Below are positions 43,554 to 51,822 of a DNA stretch of 64,000 nt, piece by piece (positions within the stretch are counted from its first letter, which is position 1; each line of letters opens with the position of its first letter). The stretch lies in NCBI GenBank assembly GCA_016703425.1, contig JADJCA010000001.1, positions 434,001-498,000 on the forward strand. Reading direction: 5' to 3'. Made by a program: the position numbers and the translations under genes. A model generated the notes under the pieces. That model saw nothing but the letters and a program-made list of their open reading frames with translations, searched no databases and was not told where the DNA came from. This DNA is from Myxococcales bacterium (GTDB lineage Bacteria > Myxococcota_A > Polyangia > Polyangiales > Polyangiaceae).

Positions 43554-45961
43554 GGCTTCGCTCCCCGCGGCGGCCTCATCACCACGATGACGGCGCCGTC
43601 TTCGGCGAGCGCCGAGCGAGCCGCGCCGTTCAGCGCGTCGAGCGTGAGAAGGGGGGCCGGCGCCGACGCGCCGCGAAACAGGGAGACGAGGCGCGCTCGC
43701 GGGTCGACGGAGCGCGCGGCCAAGGCGGCGGCGCGCTGCGTCGTGGCGCGGTCCACGTCGGCTTCGGTGAAGCCGCCGCGGCGAAGGCGATCGAGGGCGC
43801 CGCGGAGCTGCGCGACAGCCGCGTCGAGGGCGGCGTCCGTGGAGGCGACGTGAAAGACGAGCGCCGCGGCGGCCTTGCCGCCGAGGACGCGCACCGTGGC
43901 CGTACGGGCGAGGCCCCCTTGGAGCAGCGCCTTGGCGAGCGGACCGCCGTCGCCGGACATGGCGTCAGCGAGTCCGTCCGCCAGCTCGCGTTGGGCCGGC
44001 GCCAAGGGAAAGGCGACGTAGACCTCGTACGCCCCCGTCACGTCGACCGCGTAGGTCCCGGGCCGCGGCGCCGCGACCTCGTTAGGGAGTGGGCAGGCGC
44101 GGAGACCGTCGGGTCGCCGCACCACCCAACGATCGAGAGCGCGCGCGGCGGCCTCCGCTTGCGCGTCGTCGCCGTTGGCCAGCACTGTGGCTCGGAGCGG
44201 CCCCTCGCGGAGCGCCGCCGCCCGCGCCGCCAGGCTCGCGACCGAGACGCGCGCGAGCAGGTCGGGGTTGCCCTCCGGGACGAGCCACGACGGGTGCGTC
44301 TTGGAGAGCGCGTCGCCAAGCGTGTAGAGTGCACGCCATCGTGCGTCGTTGGCGCGGGCGCGGAAGGTCGAGCGAACGGCGGCGATGCGCGTCTCGTCGA
44401 GGGGATCGGCTACGAAGGCCCGCGCGGCCGCGTCGGCGATGCGGCGCGCATGTTTTTGCGGCGTTTCACCGGGGAGCGCGGGGCCGTGAGCGATGAGCCC
44501 GACGGCGTCGGCGGCCACGTAGGGTTCGAGCTGCACCAGGGAGCGGGGCGGCAGGCTCGCTTGCGCGAAGGCCGACGCGAGCCCCGCGTCGTTGGCGACC
44601 TCGGCGGTGGTGCCGCAGGGCGACGCGAGCAAGATCCACATCTCCGCTTGGCCGCGCTCGACGCGCACCTCGCTGGTGACCACAGGGCTCGAGAGGGCGC
44701 GCACGGCCCGCTCGACGGCTTGCTCGAGGCCCTTCTTGACGGTGTCCTTGGTGGGCGCCTCGAGGGCCGCGCCGTAGACCACGATGGGGTGGGCGGACGG
44801 TGGCGACGGCGCGCTCGAAGGGGGCGCCGCCGTCGTGGCCGCCGTCGTGGCCGCCGTCGTGGCCAGCAGAACCCAAAGGGCCGCGCGACCGGCAGCGTCG
44901 CGCGGGTCGGTGGCCTGCCGCGCGAGGCTCCAGCCAAAGTCCGGCGGCGCCTCGGCGTCGAGCTCGAGCTGCGCCTCTTGCGTCGTCAACGCGAGGGCCG
45001 TCGCGACACGCGACGTCACGCTCGCGGGGCCCAGCTCCTGCGCACCGAAGTCGAGCGTGACGCCGAGGCAGCCTCCGTCGAGGTTCGCCGTCGCCGCGAT
45101 CTCCTGGACCTTCGGCGCGCCCTCGAGGCCGCGCATTCGCGTCAGGAGCGGACTCGCCGAGAGCGCCAGCGCACGCGCCGCGAGGACCGCGCGGGCCGGC
45201 TCCGTGGTGCGTACGACGACGTGGCCGCGGAGGCCCTTCTGCGGGCCCATGCCCGGCTGCTCCACGAAGGACACGGTCGCGGGTGCCGCGGTGGGGGGCG
45301 GCACCGGCGCGGCGGCCTCGCTAAAGGGCGAGAGTCGCGCCATGGCGTTGCCTGCACTCTGCACAACGGTGTGCGGCCCTACGGCCGAGAAGGCCACGCG
45401 CCCGAGTGTCACCGCGCGCTGGCGCGCTTGGTCGAGCTCCTCGAGCGTGAGCTCCGAAGGCCGGGCGCTGACGGCGAAGGCCTCGCCGCGGCAACGCGCC
45501 ACGTCGCGAAGCGCACCGTCGGGCAAGGGCTTTTTCGACAGCGTGACGAGGCGCCGCTGGGCAAGGTCGAGCTCCTGCGCCGTAACGGGCGCACGGAGCG
45601 CGGCGTCAAGCGTCAGGACGAGGCCGCCGGCGGCGTCGGCGGTGGCACCAACCGGCACACGAATCTCAACGGTGCTCCAGCCCGGACGCACCTCGAGGCC
45701 CGCCGACGACTTGAGGCGCCCCTCGAAGAGCGCCGCCAAGGCGACCGCCATCTCCGGTTCGCGGGGGAAGCCCGCTAGGGAGAGCACGGCCCCGATGGCC
45801 CCGGCCGGGTCGCCGTCACGGGCGAGCGTGGCGAGCGGCGGCCTGCGGGGTTCTTGAACGACGCCGTCGAGCCGGCCCGGCGGCGAAACGACTCGGGGCG
45901 CCGGCGGCCCGCACCCAAACGCGAAGGCGCACGCGAGGGGCAAGAAGACGGCCGAGCGCAC
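43550..45961 (-). CDS. M16-like (insulinase-fold) lipoprotein without the zinc motif
   Basis: Lipoprotein of 803 residues (signal ending Ala-Phe-Gly-Cys, Cys17). Its repeating pattern of about 200-residue alpha/beta halves resembles M16 peptidases, best in the last third (YEVYVAFPLAPAQRELADGL, later a LRRGGFTEADVDRA segment). The HxxEH zinc motif is absent, so it should be inactive; such subunits often pair with an active M16 partner, but none is encoded nearby. A Thr/Ala-rich insert at about residue 370 is encoded by a 12-bp tandem repeat. ATG 45961 is the first start. It heads the operon with phospholipase D and plsC. Confidence 0.7.
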   Translation of the reverse strand: MRSAVFLPLACAFAFGCGPPAPRVVSPPGRLDGVVQEPRRPPLATLARDGDPAGAIGAVLSLAGFPREPEMAVALAALFEGRLKSSAGLEVRPGWSTVEIRVPVGATADAAGGLVLTLDAALRAPVTAQELDLAQRRLVTLSKKPLPDGALRDVARCRGEAFAVSARPSELTLEELDQARQRAVTLGRVAFSAVGPHTVVQSAGNAMARLSPFSEAAAPVPPPTAAPATVSFVEQPGMGPQKGLRGHVVVRTTEPARAVLAARALALSASPLLTRMRGLEGAPKVQEIAATANLDGGCLGVTLDFGAQELGPASVTSRVATALALTTQEAQLELDAEAPPDFGWSLARQATDPRDAAGRAALWVLLATTAATTAATTAAPPSSAPSPPSAHPIVVYGAALEAPTKDTVKKGLEQAVERAVRALSSPVVTSEVRVERGQAEMWILLASPCGTTAEVANDAGLASAFAQASLPPRSLVQLEPYVAADAVGLIAHGPALPGETPQKHARRIADAAARAFVADPLDETRIAAVRSTFRARANDARWRALYTLGDALSKTHPSWLVPEGNPDLLARVSVASLAARAAALREGPLRATVLANGDDAQAEAAARALDRWVVRRPDGLRACPLPNEVAAPRPGTYAVDVTGAYEVYVAFPLAPAQRELADGLADAMSGDGGPLAKALLQGGLARTATVRVLGGKAAAALVFHVASTDAALDAAVAQLRGALDRLRRGGFTEADVDRATTQRAAALAARSVDPRARLVSLFRGASAPAPLLTLDALNGAARSALAEDGAVIVVMRPPRGAKP
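44827..44862 (-). repeat. Three tandem 12-bp units inside the M16-like gene
   Basis: CCGCCGTCGTGG (plus-strand reading) is repeated perfectly at 44827-44838, 44839-44850 and 44851-44862. It keeps the frame and encodes a Thr-Ala-Ala-Thr-type repeat in a linker between the two halves of the protein. Length variation in frame is possible. Confidence 0.85.
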
Positions 45962-46072
45962 GGCGCACCTTATCGCAAGCCACGCCGACGATGAACCATT
46001 GCCGCACCGCGACGAGGTCGTGCTCGCTAGACGACGGCGATGAACGGCGGGCGTTCACCGATCCCAGGCCCG

Positions 46073-46141
46073 CCGTAACACTGTTACGGGAAACCGTAAC
46101 GTGTGACGCAACGCCCCTCGCTCGGTGGCCAGGTGTTACGG
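46073..46141 (+). promoter_or_regulatory. Paired palindromic sites upstream of the sigma factor gene
   Basis: CCGTAACACTGTTACGG (46073-46089) is a perfect 8-1-8 palindrome. A further direct half-site CCGTAAC lies at 46094-46100 and an inverted half-site TGTTACGG at 46134-46141, giving four half-sites in 69 bp. They lie about 55-125 bp upstream of the candidate sigma54 -24 element, the usual place for activator-binding sites. The rest of the 297-bp space (45962-46072) shows no motif. Confidence 0.65.
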
Positions 46142-46193
46142 GAGGCGCTCCCCGAAATTCCCCGCGAAATCGAGCCGCCCCTGAAGAAACCCG

Positions 46194-46211
46194 TTGGCAT
46201 GAGCCGTGCTC
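46194..46211 (+). promoter_or_regulatory. Candidate sigma54 (-24/-12) promoter
   Basis: TTGGCATGAGCCGTGCTC holds GG (46196-46197) and GC (46208-46209) exactly 10 bases apart, matching the TGGCAC-N5-TTGC pattern at most positions. Transcription would start near 46221, at the foot of the leader hairpin and 38 bp before the ATG. Confidence 0.55.
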
Positions 46212-46220
46212 TACCGGTCC

Positions 46221-46252
46221 TCGTGAGCTGAGACTCACGACTTCTAAAGGAG
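46221..46252 (+). promoter_or_regulatory. Leader hairpin and ribosome site of the sigma factor gene
   Basis: TCGTGAG (46221-46227) pairs with CTCACGA (46234-46240) around the loop CTGAGA, just before a strong AAAGGAG ribosome site (46246-46252) spaced six bases from the ATG at 46259. The hairpin would sit at the 5' end of a transcript from the candidate sigma54 promoter and may protect it. Confidence 0.55.
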
Positions 46253-46258
46253 CGACGA

Positions 46259-46978
46259 ATGAATCAGGTTTCCGAAAGCGGCGTTTTCCCGGCCTTGCGA
46301 CTCGACAGCGCAGACGACGTCCTCGCGACCGTCGCGCTGAACGACGCGCCGGAAAGCGGCGTGATGCCCGCTGCGCCGTCGCTCGGCGCTCTCGGCGCGG
46401 CGGCGGAAGACATGGTCCTCGTGCAAGGCCTCGTGGCCGGCGACCCGCGCTCCTGGCGCGAGTTCAGCGTGCGCTACGACCGCCTCATCCAGCGCTGCAT
46501 CGCCAAGGTCATCCGGCGCTTCGGCTCCCGCGTGACGGCGGAAGACGCCCGCGAGATTCAGGGCCAGCTCATCCTCTCGCTCCTCGCGAACGACAAGCAC
46601 AAGCTGAAGAGCTTCGACCCGACGCGCGGCAGCCGCCTCTCGAGCTGGATCGGCATGCTCGCCATGAACGCCGCCTACGACTACCTCCGTTCGATTCGCC
46701 GCGAGCCCAACAAGGCCGCCCTCTCGGAGGCCTTCGACCTGCCGTGCTCCAGCAGCGACCCCTTCGAGAGCGCCGCGGAGCGCGAGCGCGCCGACCTCGC
46801 GGCTCGCATGCTCAGCGACTTCAGCGAGCGTGACCGGATCTTCGCGACCCTCTACTTCGCCGAGGGCATGGACCCGGTGGAGATCGCCGACCGCCTGAAC
46901 ATCAGCGTCAAGACGGTCTACTCGAAGAAGCACAAGATCCAGTCGAAGCTCGAGGCCCTCGCGCACCACGCCGCCTGA
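46259..46978 (+). CDS. ECF-like RNA polymerase sigma factor
   Basis: Sigma70-family factor of 239 residues with region 2 (about 58-150; LIQRCIAKVIRRFGSRVTAED, then SRLSSWIGMLAMNAAYDYLR) and region 4 (about 180-235; FATLYFAEGMDPVEIADRLNISVKTVYSKK split over the helix-turn-helix). There is no region 3, so it is ECF-type. A Ser/Ala/Pro-rich tail of about 45 residues precedes region 2. No anti-sigma gene lies beside it; the next gene encodes a lipoprotein 94 bp downstream. The upstream region suggests activation by an enhancer-binding protein and sigma54. Confidence 0.88.
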   Translation: MNQVSESGVFPALRLDSADDVLATVALNDAPESGVMPAAPSLGALGAAAEDMVLVQGLVAGDPRSWREFSVRYDRLIQRCIAKVIRRFGSRVTAEDAREIQGQLILSLLANDKHKLKSFDPTRGSRLSSWIGMLAMNAAYDYLRSIRREPNKAALSEAFDLPCSSSDPFESAAERERADLAARMLSDFSERDRIFATLYFAEGMDPVEIADRLNISVKTVYSKKHKIQSKLEALAHHAA

Positions 46979-47072
46979 TCTGCCTGCCTTATCTCGCCGC
47001 CGATTTCGAGGGTCGCTGGTCAGACGGAGCGCGCGTGACGAGGGAGAGCGCCCATGGTAGGTGCCTCTCGTG

Positions 47073-47876
47073 ATGTCGCGCAGCCTCCCTCGGTGCCTCT
47101 GGACATGCCGACTCGCGCTGCTTTTCTCGCTGGCTGTGACCAGTTGCAGCAGCCGCGAAGGCGAGGGCGATCAGCCGCCGCCGGCCGGCTCGAACCCGCT
47201 TGGAGCCGGCAGCCGACTCCGCGATCTGCAGACGCCGGCCAACGCGGGCAAAGACGTCTTCGCCACTGCCGCCACGATCCTCGCCGTCGACCTCTTCGAC
47301 GAGACCGGTGACGGAAAATCCCGCGGCACGATCTACGTGCAAGACTTCGGTTCCCAAGAGCCGCTGAGCGGCATCAGCCTCTTCGACGCCACGTTGGTGC
47401 CGGCAAGCCTGCGCGTCGCCCCCGGCGACGTCGTCGACTTGCGCGGCGAATACGCCGAGGTGACGCAGCTCGGGACCTTCAAGTTCCCGCAGGGCTTTCT
47501 GCCGCAGCTCGTAAAACCCATCACGGTGTTCCGCTTCGAGGCGGCTCCCGCCGTGCCGCGCGAGATCGACTTGGCCGACCTCGAAGACTTCAACGTCGGT
47601 CGCAAGTGGATCGGCATGTTGGTCTCGGTGCGCGACGTCTTCGCCGCGTCGGCGGTCATCGACGAGCCGTCGGGCCGCGCGTCGGTCACGCTCGCGAAGA
47701 AGCTGCCCGGCGCCGTCTTGACGACCTCACCGACCATCACCAACGAGCTTTCGCCGCTGCCCAAGGGCGCCGTCAGCAACGGGGCGCGCTTCGACTCGAT
47801 CACGGGCATCGTCACGTTCTTCTCGAGCCTGCACATCGCGCCGCGAAACGCGGCCGACCTCGTCCGCGGCGGCTGA
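47073..47876 (+). CDS. Uncharacterised lipoprotein
   Basis: Lipoprotein of 267 residues (signal core LALLFSLAVTSC, lipobox Val-Thr-Ser-Cys). The mature part is beta-rich, with YVQDFGSQEPLSGISLFD and a GDVVDLRGEYAEVTQLG segment that resemble OB-fold proteins of the nuclease-associated type, but no family is certain. ATG 47073 was chosen over the GTG at 47061 because it gives a compact signal peptide. It follows the sigma factor gene and could be its target or co-transcribed with it. Confidence 0.7.
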   Translation: MSRSLPRCLWTCRLALLFSLAVTSCSSREGEGDQPPPAGSNPLGAGSRLRDLQTPANAGKDVFATAATILAVDLFDETGDGKSRGTIYVQDFGSQEPLSGISLFDATLVPASLRVAPGDVVDLRGEYAEVTQLGTFKFPQGFLPQLVKPITVFRFEAAPAVPREIDLADLEDFNVGRKWIGMLVSVRDVFAASAVIDEPSGRASVTLAKKLPGAVLTTSPTITNELSPLPKGAVSNGARFDSITGIVTFFSSLHIAPRNAADLVRGG

Positions 47877-47892
47877 GCGGCGTGTTGCGGGC

Positions 47893-48276
47893 CTACGCCC
47901 GGGGCACTTGAGGTAAGTGGGCGAAGTCTGAGTCGCGCGTCAGGAGCGTCGCGTGGTGCTGGAGGACGAGCGCGGCGATCCAGACGTCGTTGATGGGAAT
48001 CGGCGTGCCCTGCTTCTTCAACTGCAGCTTGAGCGCCGCGTAGAACACGGCGGTGTCCTCGTCGCACCGCAGCACGCCAACACGCGCCCGAGCGAGGAAG
48101 CGAGTCAACGTGGCCTCGTTGGCCCGACCGCGAGTTCCGTTCAGAAACCCAAAACGCAGCTCCGCGAGGACGGGGACTGGGACAAGGACGCGGTCGGCGG
48201 CCCTCACCAACCCGACGGCATGTGCTTCGCCTTCCATGACGAGGCGATAGGCGTTTGTATCGAGCGCAAGGTTCAC
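47893..48276 (-). CDS. vapC: PIN-domain toxin (VapC-type ribonuclease)
   Basis: Toxin of 127 residues with the PIN nuclease fold. The acidic residues are in LALDTNAY (first Asp), VLAELRFG (Glu), INDVWIAA (Asp) and LLTRDSDF (Asp), which together bind Mg2+. VapC toxins cleave tRNA or rRNA when released from their antitoxin. The start is GTG 48276, 4 bp after the stop of the antitoxin gene; the frame is open upstream but overlaps the antitoxin in full. The order antitoxin-toxin is the standard one. Confidence 0.88.
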   Translation of the reverse strand: MNLALDTNAYRLVMEGEAHAVGLVRAADRVLVPVPVLAELRFGFLNGTRGRANEATLTRFLARARVGVLRCDEDTAVFYAALKLQLKKQGTPIPINDVWIAALVLQHHATLLTRDSDFAHLPQVPRA

Positions 48277-48280
48277 GCCT

Positions 48281-48538
48281 TCACTCCCAGTCCTTCGGGT
48301 CAACGCGCCTTTGCTCGGCCAAAGCACGCTCGACGGCCTTGTCGGAGACCCACGTACCGAAGAAGTCGTCGAGATCGTCACACAGCGGCGGGTCAGCGGT
48401 TAGGCCCAGAGCTCGCTCAAGCTCCTGAACCACAAGGGTGTTCAGGCTGACTCCGCGCGCCGTGGCCTTCGCACGCAGCGCCTTGTGCAGCCCCGGTGAC
48501 ACGCTCCGAATGGTGTACTGATGTGCCTTCGACCGCAT
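48281..48538 (-). CDS. Ribbon-helix-helix/FitA-type antitoxin
   Basis: An 85-residue protein preceding the PIN toxin. Its N-terminus (QYTIRSVSPGLHKALRAKA) fits a ribbon-helix-helix DNA-binding domain, as in FitA and related VapB antitoxins; the acidic C-terminus (DDLDDFFGTW) would wrap the toxin. It neutralises the toxin and represses its own operon. ATG 48538 lies close to a possible promoter (TTGACG, 17 bp, ATCATG at 48544-48572 on the minus strand), so the message could be leaderless. Confidence 0.85.
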   Translation of the reverse strand: MRSKAHQYTIRSVSPGLHKALRAKATARGVSLNTLVVQELERALGLTADPPLCDDLDDFFGTWVSDKAVERALAEQRRVDPKDWE

Positions 48539-48601
48539 GCCTGCATGATGGCATTCAACGCAGGCACGTCAAGATCCGCTGCAATCTCACGAGCCCGCTC
48601 G

Positions 48602-50317
48602 TCAGCTCGCCAGCGCCCCGAACACGACCTCTCCGCCAAGCGCCGTCGCCACGACGCGCGCAGTCTCGAGTTCCTCGGCGCGGCGAAGCGAGCCTTGCAC
48701 GACGACGAAGTCGGCGCGCCTTCCGACCTCGAGCGTTCCGCGCGTCGCGCCTTCGCCGCAGACTTCGGCGGCGGTGCGCGTGTACATGGCGAGCGCTTCG
48801 TCGAGCGAGACGCACTGGTCGCCTTCGTAGACGTGACCGCGGAGCGTCTTTCGCGACATCGCCGAGCGAACGCCGTCGAGCGGGTCGAAGCCGGCGACGG
48901 GGAAGTCGGAGCTGCCCGCGACGGGAACGCCGGCGTCGAGGAGCCAGCGCAAGGGCGAGTTCCGGAGGCCCGGGATCGAGGGCGCGGACGCGTAGGCAGG
49001 CAAGCTCATGAAGTGCGGCTGCGCGACGACCGCGACGCCCGAGTCTTTGATGCGCCGGACGAGCGGCTCGTCCAGGAACGTCGCGTGCTCGATGCGGCGC
49101 AAGGCCGCCGCCCCGTTCACGGGCGCCGCCGCGTACGCGCCGAGCGCCGTCGCGACGGCCTCGTTGCCCACGGCGTGAATCGCGACGGAGAAGCCGCGCT
49201 CGGCGGCTGCGCGAACGATGGCCTCGGCCTCGTCGCGGCGGTAGATCGCGATGCCGGTTCGCACCGAGGTCCCTTCGAAGCGAGGCTTCACGGAGAACGC
49301 CGTGCGCACCGCGTCGAGCGAGCCGTCTTCCGCGGCGCGCGCCCACGCGCTGAGCATGCTGCCGGCGGCCTGCCACCACGAGAGGCACATGGCGCAGCCG
49401 GGCGCGCCGTCGAAGACGAGCTTCACGGGCCCGACGCGCAAGAGCTCGCCGTCAGCCTGGCCCGTCACGGGGCCGTCGAGGATGTCCCACGGCGCCTCGA
49501 GGTAGCCCTTCGTCGAAACAGGGAACGCGAGCGTCGGCACGCGGAGCGCGCCGCGACGAAGACCCTCGCGGTAAAGCGTCAAGAGATCGGTCGGCACGGT
49601 CGCGTCGACGACGTAGGTCACGCCCTTCGCGAGGAGCGCCTCGTGGTGGCGCGTAAGGCGCGCAAAGTAGCCGTCGGCGTCTTGTGCGATGAGGCTCGCG
49701 CGCGCCGCTTCTTCGGCCCGGCACATGGCTCGCTCGATGAGGAGGCCATCGGGCACGCGGTCTTTGCCGCGCGAAATGGTTCCGCCCGAAGGACTCGCCG
49801 TGGTGCGGTCGATGCCGACAAGTTCGAGCGCGCGACTGTTCACGACGGCGCGATGGCAGCTGTAGTGCATCGCGAAGAGCGGGCGATCGGGGACCGCGTC
49901 ATCGAGCTCGGCGCGCGTCGGCGGCCGACGCTCCTTCAGGTTGAGCTCGTCCCAGTCGCAGGCGACGAGCCACTCGCCGGGCGCGAGCTTCTCGGCGGCG
50001 GCGGCGAGGGCTCGCTGGAGCGACGCGACGTCGGTGACGAGAGGGCGCACGAGGCGAACCAGCGCGCCGTAGAGCGCGACGATGCTCGGGTGGTGGTGCG
50101 CGTCGATGAAGCCGGGCAGGAGCGTCTGCCCGCGAAGATCGCAGCGCTCGGCGTCAGCGCCGGCGACGGCAGCGACGTCACGTGCGGTGCCGACGGCGAC
50201 GATCACGCCGTCGCGCACGGCCATGGCCTCACCTTCAGACGCGCCGGCGGCGCGGCTCATGGTGAGGATGCGGCCGTTCTCGTAGAGCTGCGTCGCCGTC
50301 GCGGGCGCGACGCTCAC
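48602..50317 (-). CDS. Amidohydrolase family protein (YtcJ-like)
   Basis: Metal-dependent hydrolase of 571 residues in the PF07969 group. Metal-binding HxH lies in DAHHHPS after the LPGFIDAHHH start of the barrel; further ligands are in IHAVGNEA and the IEHATF segment, and an Asp in GSSDFPV. The closing TRTAAEVCGEG and GRRADFVVV segments are typical. YtcJ-type enzymes have broad or unknown substrates. GTG 50317 was chosen because it overlaps the stop of the upstream Fe-S gene (GTGA); the frame is open to 50527 without family similarity. Confidence 0.87.
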   Translation of the reverse strand: MSVAPATATQLYENGRILTMSRAAGASEGEAMAVRDGVIVAVGTARDVAAVAGADAERCDLRGQTLLPGFIDAHHHPSIVALYGALVRLVRPLVTDVASLQRALAAAAEKLAPGEWLVACDWDELNLKERRPPTRAELDDAVPDRPLFAMHYSCHRAVVNSRALELVGIDRTTASPSGGTISRGKDRVPDGLLIERAMCRAEEAARASLIAQDADGYFARLTRHHEALLAKGVTYVVDATVPTDLLTLYREGLRRGALRVPTLAFPVSTKGYLEAPWDILDGPVTGQADGELLRVGPVKLVFDGAPGCAMCLSWWQAAGSMLSAWARAAEDGSLDAVRTAFSVKPRFEGTSVRTGIAIYRRDEAEAIVRAAAERGFSVAIHAVGNEAVATALGAYAAAPVNGAAALRRIEHATFLDEPLVRRIKDSGVAVVAQPHFMSLPAYASAPSIPGLRNSPLRWLLDAGVPVAGSSDFPVAGFDPLDGVRSAMSRKTLRGHVYEGDQCVSLDEALAMYTRTAAEVCGEGATRGTLEVGRRADFVVVQGSLRRAEELETARVVATALGGEVVFGALAS

Positions 50318-50706
50318 GACCGCGCCTTGGCTCGCACGAACTGGGCGATGCGCCGGAGTGGCACACGCGTGGGGCAGAGCGCCTCGGCCTCGAGGAGCTC
50401 GGCCTCGCTGGTCGCCGCGAGCGACACGAGCGCGGCGTCGTAGTCGGGCATGCTCCGCGAATCGGAGAGGGCGAGCTGCATGGCGCCGGTGCCGGACTTG
50501 AGCGAGCCGACGTCGCAGAGGCCGCACGCGATGCAGCCGCTCAGCAGCGGCAAGAGCACGCGATCCTCAGCCGTCATAGGCGGGAGGCGGTCCTCGGCGT
50601 AGTTCAGGCGGAACTGCGCGACACCGCGGCGCCGTCCGAATAGTCCATCGACGAGGCTCCGCACGAGCGACCACGCGAGAAGAAGAAGCGCGAAGAGTCT
50701 GCTCAT
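50314..50706 (-). CDS. Small membrane-anchored [4Fe-4S] protein
   Basis: Protein of 130 residues. An N-terminal hydrophobic segment (LFALLLLAWSLVRSLV) is followed by a single cluster motif CIACGLC (CxxCxxC) at about 58-64 and a distant Cys-Pro (EALCPTRVPL), the four ligands of one [4Fe-4S] cluster, as in half of an HdrC/GlpC-type ferredoxin domain. It would pass electrons at the membrane; its partner is unknown. ATG 50706 gives the complete membrane segment. It overlaps the amidohydrolase gene by GTGA, so both are translated together. Confidence 0.75.
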   Translation of the reverse strand: MSRLFALLLLAWSLVRSLVDGLFGRRRGVAQFRLNYAEDRLPPMTAEDRVLLPLLSGCIACGLCDVGSLKSGTGAMQLALSDSRSMPDYDAALVSLAATSEAELLEAEALCPTRVPLRRIAQFVRAKARS

Positions 50707-50808
50707 GATCGAAAATTGCGAACTCGGCGGCCCTCCGGCGGGCCCGGCCGGCGCCGTGGCACCGCGAGCCCTTGCGGGACGCGGCACGCAGTGTAAGGGC
50801 AAGGTCCC

Positions 50809-51294
50809 ATGCAGACAATTGCCCCGAGCACGGTCCTCGCAATCCTCGCTGCGGCGGCGCTCGCCGCCTCCGGCTGCGGACGGGCGAGCCCGGGTCCTCG
50901 CTTCTCGGCCCCCGCCGTCACGAGCGCGGCGCCCAGCGGCGGCGCGGGCCTCGATGGCCTCGTCCGCTCGTCGAAAGACGCGCAGGGCAAGGCCGACCAA
51001 GTGGGCCTCGCCACGTGGTACGGCGAGGCGTTCTCCGGCAAGAAGACCGCCTCCGGCGAGGCCTTCGATCCTTCCGCCATGACCGCCGCGCACCGCAAGT
51101 TGCCCTTCGGAACCTGGGTCGAGGTGCGCCGCGTCGACACCGGCGGCGTCGTCCGGGTGCGCGTGACCGATCGCGGCCCCTGGGGCGACGATCGCAAGAT
51201 CATCGATCTGTCGCGCGCCGCCGCCGACAAGCTCGGCATCGTGAACATGGGCGTCGCCAAGGTCGAGCTGCGCGTCGTGTCGGGGGCGCAGTGA
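50809..51294 (+). CDS. rlpA: RlpA-family septal ring lytic transglycosylase lipoprotein
   Basis: Lipoprotein of 161 residues (signal with lipobox Ala-Ser-Gly-Cys, Cys23). The double-psi beta-barrel domain of RlpA is complete: GLATWYGEAFSGKKTASGE, AAHRKLPFGTWVEV, and VTDRGPW followed by IDLSRAAADKLG, including the catalytic Asp region. RlpA cleaves peptidoglycan strands lacking stem peptides. The SPOR domain found at the C-terminus in many species is absent, so it is a short form. It overlaps the gamma-carbonic anhydrase gene by GTGA. Confidence 0.92.
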   Translation: MQTIAPSTVLAILAAAALAASGCGRASPGPRFSAPAVTSAAPSGGAGLDGLVRSSKDAQGKADQVGLATWYGEAFSGKKTASGEAFDPSAMTAAHRKLPFGTWVEVRRVDTGGVVRVRVTDRGPWGDDRKIIDLSRAAADKLGIVNMGVAKVELRVVSGAQ

Positions 51295-51818
51295 CGGTCT
51301 ACGCCCTCGGCGAACTGGTTCCGGTCCTGGGCCCCGGCGCCTACGTCGCGGAGACGGCGACGGTCATCGGCGACGTCGTCCTCGGCGAGGATGCGAGCGT
51401 GTGGTTCGGCGCCGTCCTGCGCGGCGACGTGATGCCGATTCGCATCGGCGCGCGCACCAACATTCAAGACGGCGCCGTCGTGCACGTCACCGGCGGCGAG
51501 GCGAAGACCACCGTCGGCGACGACGTCACGGTGGGCCACCTGGCGCTCCTCCACGGGTGCACGGTCCAAGACGGCGTCCTCGTGGGCATGGGGTCGGTGA
51601 TCCTCGACGGCGCCGTCATTGGCGCCGAGTCGACGGTCGCGGCGGGGTCGCTCGTGGTGCCCGGCACGATCATTCCGCCGCGCTCGATGGCCATGGGCCG
51701 CCCCGCGAAGGTCGTTCGCGCGCTCACCGACGCGGATCTCGAGCGCAGCCGCACCGCGGCGCGCCTTTATGTGGGGTACGCCAAAGACTTCCGCGCGAAG
51801 CTCCGACGCGTCGACTGA
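51291..51818 (+). CDS. Gamma-carbonic anhydrase family protein
   Basis: Left-handed beta-helix protein of 175 residues in the YrdA/PaaY/CaiE group. Hexapeptide repeats fill the chain (for example VIGDVVLGEDASVWFG). The three zinc-binding histidines of gamma-carbonic anhydrases are in place: one in VVHVTGG and two in VGHLALLHGC. Enzymatic activity is plausible, but many members have other or no known function. The start is GTG 51291, overlapping the rlpA stop. It converges with miaB, 4 bp from its end. Confidence 0.9.
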   Translation: MTVYALGELVPVLGPGAYVAETATVIGDVVLGEDASVWFGAVLRGDVMPIRIGARTNIQDGAVVHVTGGEAKTTVGDDVTVGHLALLHGCTVQDGVLVGMGSVILDGAVIGAESTVAAGSLVVPGTIIPPRSMAMGRPAKVVRALTDADLERSRTAARLYVGYAKDFRAKLRRVD

Positions 51819-51822
51819 ACGA

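Noticed and set aside
46073..46141. Palindromes upstream of the sigma factor considered as a terminator for the M16-like gene
   Set aside because: The M16-like gene is transcribed away from this region, so a terminator would have no gene to end there.
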